Shown piece by piece: positions 1 through 8,141 of a stretch of DNA of 11,422 bases. The notes under the pieces are model-generated. The model saw only the letters and a list, made by a program, of their open reading frames with translations, made no database searches and was not told where the DNA came from. The stretch's first letter is position 1, and each line of letters starts with the position of its first letter. Made by a program: the position numbers and the translations under genes. Origin of the DNA: UBA993 sp964436815 (GTDB lineage: Bacteria > Bacillota > Dethiobacteria > DTU022); contig CAYTER010000059.1 of assembly GCA_964436815.1 (NCBI GenBank), forward strand, positions 1 through 11,422, read 5' to 3'.

Positions 1-81
1 GTCAAAGGTTTTTTTGATTTTTGCGCGAATTTTATCCAAAATGGCAAATAGATATCTGAAAAGGGAGGGCGATCAGCGGCG

Positions 82-1647
82 GTGCGTATCTACAATGGTA
101 ATATCGTAACCTGTGATCGGGAAGATTCGGTTTATCAATACCTGGTAGAAGATGAAGGAATAATTATATTTGTTGGTGATGAGCTGCCCGCGTCTTTCGG
201 TCCTGCGCCCGATGTAACCGAACTGGGGAATAAGGCATTATTACCGGCCTTAGGCGACGGGCACATTCACTTTTCAAACTGGGCTTTGTTTAATTCCACT
301 TTCGATGTGCGCAGGGCTGAAAAACTGGCCGATATCGGGCCGATGATCACAAAATATGCGCGGCGGGATCGGCGCATCAAGGTGCTTTTTGGGTTTGGCC
401 ATTCGGCAAATTCAGTTGTGGAAAAAAGGCTCATTACCCGGACAGAGCTTGATACTGCCGTCAAGGACCGGCCGGTTTATCTGGTCTGCTACGATGGCCA
501 TTCGGCGGTTGCCAATACGGCAACCATAGGAATACTGCCGAAAGAAATTCGTCAGCTGAACGGCTTTGATCTGGAAAGCGGCCAGCTTTTTCATGAGGCT
601 TTTCTGGCTGCGACCGACTTTATTTCATCCAAAATGCCGCCGCTTAAATTGGCCGGGTACATGGTAAAAGGGATGGATACTTTAGCTGAGCATGGGATCG
701 GTTTTGTCCATACTGTTGAAGGGGTGGGATTTCCCCGGGATCTTGATGTCGACCTGGTCCGCTTTATTGCAAAATCATCGCCACTTCAGTTTCGGATCTA
801 CTTCCAGACCATGGATGTTGGTAAAGTGCTAAAAAGAAAGCTGCCCCGGGTCGGAGGTTGTTTTGCCTGCGCCCTTGATGGCAGTTTTGGCACCAGGGAT
901 GCCGCCTTGATCGAACCATACACTGATGATCCGGGAAATCGCGGGATTCTTTTTTATAGCGATCGGCAGGTTACTGATTTTGTAGTGGAGGCCAACCGGG
1001 CCGGCTTACAGGTTCAGCTGCACTGTATTGGTGACGCGGCCGTGGTGCAGGCAGTTAATGCGATTGAGGCTGCGCTCGAGGATTACCCCCGTAGCGACCA
1101 CCGCCACACCCTAATCCATGCCTGCCTGGTTCCCGACGAAACGCTGGAGAAGATTGCAGCGCTTAAAATAATTCTCTCCGTCCAGCCGGGTTTTTTAACC
1201 TCACCCCTCGAACCGCTTGAATATACCGAACAATTACTCGGCGACCGGGCGAAGGATAATCTTCCCTTTAAAAAGATGCTTGATCTCGGTATCACTTTAA
1301 ATGGAGGATCCGATGGACCGGTTACAGTTCCCGATCCAATCGAAGGGATTTATGCCGCTTGTAATCATCCCGTTGCTGAGCAGGCAATATCCATACCGGA
1401 AGCGTTGCGGATGTATACCTATAACATCGCTTATACCTCTTTTGATGAGCATGAGCGGGGCAGCCTGGAAAAAGGGAAAACAGCTGACATGGTGATTTTA
1501 AACCGCAACCCGCTGCAGCTTGAGCCCTGGGAACTGAGGCAGCTTAAAGTGGAGAAACTGTTGATTGCCGGAGAGGATTACCAAAAGAGAGGTTCATTAG
1601 GCAGCGCTTTACTGGATAGCTTGAAAAACCGGGCCAGAACAGTTTAA
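82..1647 (+). CDS. Amidohydrolase family 3 (YtcJ-like metal-dependent hydrolase)
   Basis: A 521-residue protein that should hydrolyse a C-N bond (amide or related) in a metal-centred TIM barrel in the cytoplasm; the substrate cannot be read from the sequence. Visible family marks are the metal motif GHIH (His61, His63), the YtcJ-type segment 'DGSFGTRDAALIEPY' (about 268-282), 'LHCIGDAA' with His314, His346 in 'LIHACL', and 'GGSDGP' with Asp411 near the C-terminus. The N-terminal beta-sandwich piece and the C-terminal 'KGKTADMVILNRNP' strand are also typical. Length is normal for the family. There is no signal peptide. The start is GTG at 82: an in-frame TAG at 49-51 allows nothing longer, and a purine-rich GGGAGGG lies at 63-69, about 12 nt away, which is rather far. 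It is the first gene of the co-directional run, 61 nt before the sensor gene. The family assignment is secure; a specific substrate is not claimed. Confidence 0.9.
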   Translation: MRIYNGNIVTCDREDSVYQYLVEDEGIIIFVGDELPASFGPAPDVTELGNKALLPALGDGHIHFSNWALFNSTFDVRRAEKLADIGPMITKYARRDRRIKVLFGFGHSANSVVEKRLITRTELDTAVKDRPVYLVCYDGHSAVANTATIGILPKEIRQLNGFDLESGQLFHEAFLAATDFISSKMPPLKLAGYMVKGMDTLAEHGIGFVHTVEGVGFPRDLDVDLVRFIAKSSPLQFRIYFQTMDVGKVLKRKLPRVGGCFACALDGSFGTRDAALIEPYTDDPGNRGILFYSDRQVTDFVVEANRAGLQVQLHCIGDAAVVQAVNAIEAALEDYPRSDHRHTLIHACLVPDETLEKIAALKIILSVQPGFLTSPLEPLEYTEQLLGDRAKDNLPFKKMLDLGITLNGGSDGPVTVPDPIEGIYAACNHPVAEQAISIPEALRMYTYNIAYTSFDEHERGSLEKGKTADMVILNRNPLQLEPWELRQLKVEKLLIAGEDYQKRGSLGSALLDSLKNRARTV

Positions 1648-1694
1648 ACAATGGCCTAATCCATAATTTGCTGAAATTTGTGTTTTAGCTATGC

Positions 1695-1700
1695 AGGAGG
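1695..1700 (+). promoter_or_regulatory. Ribosome binding site that decides the sensor start
   Basis: A perfect AGGAGG is placed 8 nt before GTG 1709. It lies downstream of the in-frame ATG at 1691, which itself has no purine-rich site in front ('TGTGTTTTAGCT'). This argues that the ATG is not used and the protein starts at the GTG. Confidence 0.75.
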
Positions 1701-1708
1701 TTCAGGTT

Positions 1709-4700
1709 GTGGCAAAACCACAAGATAAGCGGGGCTTAAAAGCTGAACAACTGCTCCAGGTTTCTTTTGATGCCATTCAGGATGGAATTAGCATCCTGGA
1801 CGGGGATTTAAATATCCTGAGGGTCAACAAGGTGATGGAGCACTTATATAATCATTCCATGCCGTTAGTAGGTAAGAAATGCTATGAAGCTTACAGTCTG
1901 CTGGATCAACCCTGCGAAGATTGCCCTGCACTTGAGGCTATGAGGACCGGAAAAATAGTTTGCAAAGAGGTGCCGATGACCCGCGAAAAGCGGCAGGTTG
2001 GCTGGCTTGAGCTGCATGTCTATCCAATTAAGAATGCTGAAGGTAATATTACCGGAGTGGTTGAGCTGGTCAGGGATATTACCGAGGCGAAAAAACAGGA
2101 AGAGGTGGTACGGGAAAGCGAGCTGCGGGCTATTAAGCAGCGGACGGCCCTGATCAGGTTGTTGACTGAACCGGCTTTGGAATCCGGTAACCTGCAGCAA
2201 ATGGCAAGGGTGTTGACCGAAATTACCTCCAGCGCCATCCAGGTAGAGAGAACCAGTATCTGGCTCTTATCTGATGATGAAAGGGAACTCAAATGCCTTG
2301 ATCTTTACGAGCTGAGTAAGAAAAAGCATAGCAGAGGCATGGTTTTAAAAACCGTCAATTATCCCGGTTACTTTAATGCGATTAAGAAAGAAAGCCGGGT
2401 TTATGTCGATAATACCTATAAAGATAGGCGGACGATCGAATTTGCTGAAACCTATCTAGACCCGTTGGATGTCAAGTCAATGCTTGATGCCGGTATATTT
2501 GTCGAAGGCAAGTTAATCGGAGTATTCAGTTTTGAGAATGTGGGTGAATACAGACACTGGCATATAGATGATGAATCATTTGCCAGCACAGCCGCGGCTA
2601 TAACCGCGCAGGCGATTGAAGCTTCGAAACGCCTGGAGGCAGAGAGAGTAAGAGACGAAAGCGAAAAGAAATACAGATCCATATTTCAGGGTTCCGCTGA
2701 CCCGCTTTTTATCATGCAGAAAACTTTTGTGGATTGCAACGAAGAAGCCTGCCGCTACTGGGGTTACTCCCGGGACGAAATCATCGGTCACTCCCCGGTC
2801 GAATTTTCTCCTCCGGTCCAACCGGATGGCCGAAAAACAGCTGAAGCGGCAGAAGTATATCTAAAAGGAGCTTTGGAAGGGGATCCCCAGACTTTTTACT
2901 GGCAGCATCAGCATCGCAACGGCTACCTGCTTGACACTGAAGTGCGGTTAAGCGGGATAGAAATTGGGGGCGAAAAATACCTGATTGCTGCCGTTCGGGA
3001 CATCAGCGCCCGAAAAAAAGCAGAAGAAATCATCAGGCAGAATCGCGACTGGTACCGGGCGCTGGCGGAGGATATTCCGGTTTTGGTTACCCGGGTATCC
3101 CCTGAAGGAAAGGTCACTTATGTTAATGAAGCCTCCCGGGCTATTATTGGCCAACCTTTAGAGCAGATTGTTGGCCGAAATTTTTATGACCTGGTTCCTA
3201 AAAAGTATCGGGCCGAAGTGGAAAAAAGCTTTAAATCTCTTACTCCTGAACAGCCGGTCGTAACCTTCGAACATGAAAACAGGGGACGTTTATACAGATG
3301 GAAAAACCGGGCCGTTTTTAATCCGGACAGTAGTATTAAAGAATATTTTACAGTTGGCGAAGATATTACAGAATATCTCCTGGCTGAGCAAAAGCTGCGG
3401 GAAAGCGAATCCCGCAGCAGGGCTATGGTGGAAGCGATGCCCGATAAACTATTCAGGTATAGTCGTGATGGGCGATATATTGATGCGCAGGTCAAGGATG
3501 AATCACAACTTACTGAAAAAGCAAGAAAGCTATACCGTGAAAAGAGACTGATTGGTTCGCAGATAGCGGATGTTTTTAGCCCTGAGTTGGCCGGGCTTTT
3601 GCTGAACGGCATTAAAACCGCTCTTGATACAGGCAAAGTACAGTTTCTGGAATATAACTATGAAACCGAACAGGCCAATCGCTATTTTGAAGCTCGCCTG
3701 GTAGCAACCGGCAAAGATGAGGTCATCTCAATTGTCAGGGATATTAACGAACGCCACCAGGCTGAAGAGGCTATTAATTACCAGCTTCAATATGAAGTGT
3801 TGTTGGCAGAGATATCTTCACTGTTTGTAAATACACCTTCGGAAGAAATTGATCAGGCGATTAAACGGGCGCTACAACTTAGCGGAGAGTTTTTCGAAGC
3901 GGATCGCAGCTATCTGATGCGTTTCACTCCCGATCGGCAATATATTATTAATCCCTACGAATGGTGTGCCGAAGGTGTATTTTCTGTTCAGGAAAGGAAC
4001 CTGAAGCTACCGGTATCGAATACTCCCTGGTGGGCAGAACAAATCCTCAGTAAAGAATATGTTTATATACCAGATATCGATCAATTGCCTCCAGAAGCAG
4101 CAGTAGATAAAGCCGATTTTCAAATTGAAGAAATCTGTTCATTGATCACTATTCCGATGATTAAACACGGGGAAGTATTTGCATTTTTTGGCTTTGATGC
4201 AGTTAAAGCAAAAAGAAGCTGGAGTGAGCAACAGTTATCGATGATCAGGGTTGTTGCTGAAATAATTTCGGAATCACTGGCTAAAGCCGAAGCCCAGGAA
4301 GCTTTAAAGGATTCAGAGGAACGTTATCGTGAGATCCTGGCTACCATTGAAGAAGGTTATTACGAGACGGATATAAAAGGAAATTTTACTTATTGCAATG
4401 AAGCGGCCGGCCGTCTGTTCGGTGGCTACAGCCAGGAAGAGTTAATTAAAAAGAGCTATCGAAATCTTTATAAAAATCCGGAACTGGCTTTTGACACCTT
4501 TAATCGGGTCTTTACAACCGGAATACCGGAAAAAGGGCTGGTTCTGGAAATGATTAAGAAGGATGGTTCGCTGGCTTTTGGAGAAATTTCTATTTCGCTC
4601 CGAAAAGATAAAAACGGAAAGGTTTTAGGGTTTAAGGGAATTGGTAAAGATGTTACCAGCAGGATTGAATACGAGCGACAACTTGAATATCTCAGTTTGC

Positions 4701-5710
4701 ATGATCAACTCACTGGTATACACAACAGGGCTTATTATGAGTCTGAGCTGGAACGACTTGAAGGAAGCCGCGAATACCCAATCACCATTATTTCTGCTGA
4801 TTTAGACGGTTTAAAATTGATCAATGATACTTTGGGTCATGACAAGGGTGATCAGCTGCTCTGCAGTTGTGCAACGCTGATTAAAGAGGCGCTTCGTTCC
4901 TATGACCTGCTGGCCCGGGTTGGTGGTGACGAGTTTTCAGCCATTTTACAGCGGACTGACAGGGCTACAGGTGAAAACATTGTCCGGCGGATCCGGGAAA
5001 TGATCAACCACTACAATCAGGATGAGGTCGAAATCCCAATTGGTATTTCAATCGGCATCGCAACGACTGAAAGTGCAGATCTTAATTTAAAGGAAGTTTT
5101 TAAACAGGCAGACGACAGTATGTACCGCGATAAACTTTACCGGAGCAGCAGCAGCCGTAGTAAAATAGTACAGAGCCTTCTGGCGGCATTAGCGGAGCGC
5201 GACTATATTACAGAAGGCCACGCCAGAAGGTTGGAAGAACTTTGCCGGGCTGTTGGTGAGGAAGTCGGGCTGTCTTCCCATGAGCTGGCCGACCTTACTC
5301 TGCTGGCGCAGGTCCATGATCTTGGTAAAGTTGGGATTCCCGATCGTATCCTTTATAAACCTGGATCGCTAACTGGCGATGAGTGGGAGATCATGCGCGG
5401 ACACTCCGAAAAAGGGTATCGGATTGCTTCTGCATCGCCTGACCTGGCCGGCGTCGCAGACCTGATTCTAAAGCATCATGAGCATTGGGACGGCAGTGGT
5501 TACCCGCTGGGACTTAAAGGAGAGGAGATCCCCGTTGAGTGCCGGATTCTTGCGATAGTTGATGCTTTCGATGCCATGACCAATAAACGGCCTTACAATA
5601 AAGTTAAGACTTCCGCTGAAGCGGTGAAAGAGCTCAAGCGCTGTAGCGGCAGACAGTTTGATCCCAATTTAATTGAAGTTTTCCTGAAAGTAGCGGTGAA
5701 GGATTACTAG
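1709..5710 (+). CDS. PAS/GAF multidomain sensor with GGDEF and HD-GYP domains (c-di-GMP turnover)
   Basis: A soluble 1333-residue signalling protein predicted both to make and to break cyclic-di-GMP in response to bound ligands or redox state. I see PAS (about 15-130), GAF (150-315), three PAS domains (322-442, 447-562, 566-688), GAF (690-866), PAS (870-995), GGDEF (995-1145) and HD-GYP (1155-1333), with short linkers of the 'DITEAKKQEE' type between them. The cyclase keeps GGDEF (1072-1076) and an RxxD inhibitory site (RSYD, 1063-1066). The HD-GYP part keeps His1171, HD at 1203-1204, HH at 1256-1257 and GYP at 1264-1266, so both outputs look intact. No membrane segment or signal peptide is visible. 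An in-frame ATG occurs 18 nt upstream at 1691, but an AGGAGG lies inside that stretch, 8 nt before GTG 1709, so GTG is the better start. The first PAS carries Cys58, Cys69 and Cys72. Net direction of c-di-GMP flux is unknown. Confidence 0.93.
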   Translation: MAKPQDKRGLKAEQLLQVSFDAIQDGISILDGDLNILRVNKVMEHLYNHSMPLVGKKCYEAYSLLDQPCEDCPALEAMRTGKIVCKEVPMTREKRQVGWLELHVYPIKNAEGNITGVVELVRDITEAKKQEEVVRESELRAIKQRTALIRLLTEPALESGNLQQMARVLTEITSSAIQVERTSIWLLSDDERELKCLDLYELSKKKHSRGMVLKTVNYPGYFNAIKKESRVYVDNTYKDRRTIEFAETYLDPLDVKSMLDAGIFVEGKLIGVFSFENVGEYRHWHIDDESFASTAAAITAQAIEASKRLEAERVRDESEKKYRSIFQGSADPLFIMQKTFVDCNEEACRYWGYSRDEIIGHSPVEFSPPVQPDGRKTAEAAEVYLKGALEGDPQTFYWQHQHRNGYLLDTEVRLSGIEIGGEKYLIAAVRDISARKKAEEIIRQNRDWYRALAEDIPVLVTRVSPEGKVTYVNEASRAIIGQPLEQIVGRNFYDLVPKKYRAEVEKSFKSLTPEQPVVTFEHENRGRLYRWKNRAVFNPDSSIKEYFTVGEDITEYLLAEQKLRESESRSRAMVEAMPDKLFRYSRDGRYIDAQVKDESQLTEKARKLYREKRLIGSQIADVFSPELAGLLLNGIKTALDTGKVQFLEYNYETEQANRYFEARLVATGKDEVISIVRDINERHQAEEAINYQLQYEVLLAEISSLFVNTPSEEIDQAIKRALQLSGEFFEADRSYLMRFTPDRQYIINPYEWCAEGVFSVQERNLKLPVSNTPWWAEQILSKEYVYIPDIDQLPPEAAVDKADFQIEEICSLITIPMIKHGEVFAFFGFDAVKAKRSWSEQQLSMIRVVAEIISESLAKAEAQEALKDSEERYREILATIEEGYYETDIKGNFTYCNEAAGRLFGGYSQEELIKKSYRNLYKNPELAFDTFNRVFTTGIPEKGLVLEMIKKDGSLAFGEISISLRKDKNGKVLGFKGIGKDVTSRIEYERQLEYLSLHDQLTGIHNRAYYESELERLEGSREYPITIISADLDGLKLINDTLGHDKGDQLLCSCATLIKEALRSYDLLARVGGDEFSAILQRTDRATGENIVRRIREMINHYNQDEVEIPIGISIGIATTESADLNLKEVFKQADDSMYRDKLYRSSSSRSKIVQSLLAALAERDYITEGHARRLEELCRAVGEEVGLSSHELADLTLLAQVHDLGKVGIPDRILYKPGSLTGDEWEIMRGHSEKGYRIASASPDLAGVADLILKHHEHWDGSGYPLGLKGEEIPVECRILAIVDAFDAMTNKRPYNKVKTSAEAVKELKRCSGRQFDPNLIEVFLKVAVKDY

Positions 5711-5758
5711 CTGGATTTGACTGTTTAACCGCTTGATCATAAGGGGTGCTGAAAACGA

Positions 5759-6835
5759 ATGGCGATAACCATATTGCCCGGAGGAGACCGGCTAGTCCGG
5801 GACGAGCGGGCAATAATTATTAAGTTGAACGGTCCCAGAAAAATTCTCAGTACATCGTTTTTAAACGGCGGTTGCCGGCTTGATCTGCGCTTCCTTTTCA
5901 ATTACTGCGAGGTTTACGGCAAGGATGACGAACAATGTGAAATGCGGGCGCCTAGTTATAAAGAACACCTGCAAATAATCGCCGAAGAGCTTGGACTTGA
6001 CCCTTCTTACTCCGCCGGCCTTAGTACTGCGGCAAAAATGAAGTATGCGGTAATCAGAACTGAAAGCTATACAGATTTTAGTGTAACAGCTATAGTTACC
6101 GCTGGAATCGATGTTAACGGTGGGAGGGCCGGTGATCCGGCACTCAGACATGAAGGAAACGGCCAGAAATTATCTAACCAACCGGGCACTATAAATATAA
6201 TCATGCTAATAGATGCGAATTTAAGTGATGAAGCGATGGCTAAAGCCTTAGTTACCTGCACAGAGGCCAAGTGCGCAGCTCTTCAGGAGCTGCTTGCTCC
6301 AAGCTGCTATTCAGCCGGTTTGGCAACAGGTTCCGGGACTGATGGCACAATTATATCGGCTAACCCGGAATCAAAAACCATCCTTAGAGATGCCGGCCTT
6401 CATACCAAACTGGGGGAGCATATCGGCAGGTTGGTTATCGGGGCGGTCAAGGATGCCCTGGTCGCTGAAAATGGGTTTGAACCCTATGCCTGTGGAAGCC
6501 TGTTAAAAAGGATTAAACGCTACGGCATAACGGAAGAAAGCTTGCGGCAATCAGTTAAAACGGAAATAATTGATCAACGTTTTAATGAATTAATAAAAAA
6601 TGAGCAGATTATTGCCCTGGCGACCCTTTTTATGCATCTGCTCGATCTTATCAATTGGCGGCTGGCTAAACCTTTTGAAGCCATTGAAGCAGGAAGGGAC
6701 TTGCTTGCTGTAATGGCGGACAGATTGGATCTACCGCCACCGGGATTGCCGAAATCTGAAAGAGGTAAAGATGAAACAGTAGGAGATCTGCTGTTGGAAT
6801 TTAACCAACTTTTAACATTGTATTTAGAAGGATAG
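5759..6835 (+). CDS. cbiZ: Adenosylcobinamide amidohydrolase CbiZ with C-terminal extension
   Basis: Predicted to cleave the amide bond of adenosylcobinamide, releasing aminopropanol and giving adenosylcobyric acid, so that scavenged corrinoids can be rebuilt with the cell's own lower ligand. The first 235 or so residues carry the CbiZ signature blocks: 'STAAKMKYAVI' near 90, 'TAGIDVNGGRAGDPA' from Thr114, 'GTINIIMLIDANLS' near 142, 'TEAKCAALQEL' around Glu169 and 'ATGSGTDG' at 189-196. The protein is 358 residues, whereas the core family is roughly 220-240. Residues about 236-358 are a mostly helical, charged tail without a motif I recognise. There is no signal peptide, so it acts in the cytoplasm. 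ATG 5759 follows AAGGGG (5741-5746) after 12 nt, and the gene begins 48 nt after the sensor gene. The corrinoid adenosyltransferase gene two positions downstream supports the salvage role, since CbiZ acts on adenosylated corrinoid. Confidence 0.88.
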   Translation: MAITILPGGDRLVRDERAIIIKLNGPRKILSTSFLNGGCRLDLRFLFNYCEVYGKDDEQCEMRAPSYKEHLQIIAEELGLDPSYSAGLSTAAKMKYAVIRTESYTDFSVTAIVTAGIDVNGGRAGDPALRHEGNGQKLSNQPGTINIIMLIDANLSDEAMAKALVTCTEAKCAALQELLAPSCYSAGLATGSGTDGTIISANPESKTILRDAGLHTKLGEHIGRLVIGAVKDALVAENGFEPYACGSLLKRIKRYGITEESLRQSVKTEIIDQRFNELIKNEQIIALATLFMHLLDLINWRLAKPFEAIEAGRDLLAVMADRLDLPPPGLPKSERGKDETVGDLLLEFNQLLTLYLEG

Positions 6836-6897
6836 CAGAATTTACTGAAGAATTCCCTTAGTGGTAGGAATTGAATAGCTCATTTAACAGGAGATGA

Positions 6898-8070
6898 TTG
6901 GCAGTGCTTAACCTTAAGTGTAAATATGGCGTGATGGCGATCTGCATGGTATTGATTTTATTCTTTGTTGCTTTTCCGGTCGAAGCGGCAAAAATATCAA
7001 CCGGCGATAACATGACTATAAATTCAAATGAGCTGGTTGATGATGATCTGTACATGTTTGGCGATGTAATCAGAGTCAGCGGCACAGTAACCGGCGATGC
7101 AGCCCTCTTCGGCCGTGAGGTTATCGTAGACGGTAATATTCTGGGCAGCCTGCTGGTCTTTGCCGAGACGATCCGCATCGACGGCAGTGTAGCCGGTACT
7201 ATCCGGGGAGGAGCAAACGGTATTTCTTTTAACGGGTCAACAGGCAGAGACCTGATGATGGCGGGTAATACCCTCACCGTTGCCGGCCAGGTTGGCCAGG
7301 ATTTATTGGCGGCGGCCAGTAACGTAACCGTTGCCGGCTCAGTTGGCAGAGATGTGAAGAGCTCAATGAACCGGTTAATCATTGATGGGCCGGTAGGCGG
7401 AGATGTCAATGCCGTGGTAAGTGAACTGGTTTTTGGGCCAAACGCTCAGGTTGACGGAAAAGTAACCTATACTTCGGAAAATGAAGCAACGATTAACAAC
7501 CAGGCAGTAGTTGGTGGCAATATTACCAGGCTTGATCCGCCGACTACCCAGGTAACGCCCAAGTCAACCGGACGCAGTGTCTGGAGCTTTTTCCGTCCGA
7601 TCCTCTCGCTATTGGCAGTCACCCTGATGATGATCCTGCTTTTCCCGGGGGTAACCAAGTCTTCAGCAGCGATGATCAGAGAGAAACCGGTTCCCAGCCT
7701 TGGAGCAGGAGCGCTGATCGTATTCGTTGTCCCGATCGCAGCCCTGATCTTGCTGATTACCGTAATCGGTATTCCAATCAGTTTTCTCTCCATGCTTCTA
7801 TACGTAGTTTTGCTTTACCTGTCCCGGGTGTTCGCCGGTTATTTTTTAGCCGATCTGGTTTTCGAAAAATTTGGCCTGAAATTGCACCCTGTCTGGATAG
7901 CGCTGATCGGTGTATTTGTCCTGGCCTTGATCTGTAAAATACCCTACGTTGGCTGGCTGGTCCACCTGGCGGCAGTTGTATTCGGTTCCGGTGCTTTTAT
8001 GCACTATATGCTCAATAACAAAGGGAAAAAAGAAGATATTCTCGCACCTGCAGAAGTAGAGACTGCATAA
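6898..8070 (+). CDS. Secreted bactofilin-like beta-helix protein with C-terminal membrane helices
   Basis: A 390-residue envelope protein of the 'polymer-forming cytoskeletal' (bactofilin-like) group. An N-terminal hydrophobic signal sequence (about 13-31, ending near 'PVEAA') is followed by a repetitive segment (about 36-205) of short turns such as 'VSGTVTGDAALFGREVIVDGN' split over successive rungs and 'GQVGQDLLAAASNVTVAGSVG', the pattern of a right-handed beta-helix. A linker of Thr/Pro/Ser leads to hydrophobic helices at about 228-250, 269-320 (two or three helices) and 332-380, and a charged tail. This predicts an extracytoplasmic beta-helix tethered to the membrane; its role is unknown. 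Two starts are possible: TTG 6898, only 4 nt after AGGAG (6889-6893), or in-frame GTG 6904 at 10 nt, which removes two residues. It sits between cbiZ and cobO, but nothing in it suggests corrinoid binding. Family assignment is good, function is not. Confidence 0.85.
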   Translation: MAVLNLKCKYGVMAICMVLILFFVAFPVEAAKISTGDNMTINSNELVDDDLYMFGDVIRVSGTVTGDAALFGREVIVDGNILGSLLVFAETIRIDGSVAGTIRGGANGISFNGSTGRDLMMAGNTLTVAGQVGQDLLAAASNVTVAGSVGRDVKSSMNRLIIDGPVGGDVNAVVSELVFGPNAQVDGKVTYTSENEATINNQAVVGGNITRLDPPTTQVTPKSTGRSVWSFFRPILSLLAVTLMMILLFPGVTKSSAAMIREKPVPSLGAGALIVFVVPIAALILLITVIGIPISFLSMLLYVVLLYLSRVFAGYFLADLVFEKFGLKLHPVWIALIGVFVLALICKIPYVGWLVHLAAVVFGSGAFMHYMLNNKGKKEDILAPAEVETA

Positions 8071-8097
8071 TTTCATTTAAGTAATTATAAGTTTGAT

Positions 8098-8126
8098 GCG
8101 GGCGTGGTTAAGATAACCACGCCCGC
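8098..8126 (+). promoter_or_regulatory. Perfect 13-bp hairpin directly before the cobO ribosome binding site
   Basis: GCGGGCGTGGTTA (8098-8110), loop AGA (8111-8113), TAACCACGCCCGC (8114-8126). The stem is perfect and GC-rich. No U-run follows on either strand, so it is not a standard intrinsic terminator. It ends 3 nt before the GGAG (8130-8133) of the next gene, so its 3' arm would fall inside the area covered by an initiating ribosome. It may stabilise or separate the downstream mRNA, or restrain translation of cobO. The function is inferred; the structure is directly visible. Confidence 0.75.
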
Positions 8127-8141
8127 AATGGAGATGTTAAC

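Noticed and set aside
3184..3636. 150-codon minus-strand open frame inside the sensor gene
   Set aside because: It is antisense to two clear PAS domains and its Ser/Leu/Arg-rich composition is that of a shadow frame.
6851..6872. AATTCC/GGAATT inverted repeat before the bactofilin-like gene
   Set aside because: Only 6 bp with a 10-nt loop and AT-rich ends; likely to occur by chance in this amount of sequence.
6858..7409. 183-codon minus-strand open frame opposite the bactofilin-like gene
   Set aside because: The Thr/Pro/Ser-rich repeats mirror the beta-helix rungs on the coding strand; there is no start signal or family resemblance.
8098..8126. Intrinsic terminator for the bactofilin-like gene
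   Set aside because: The hairpin is strong but no U-run follows, and it lies at the ribosome site of the next gene; kept as a regulatory hairpin instead.
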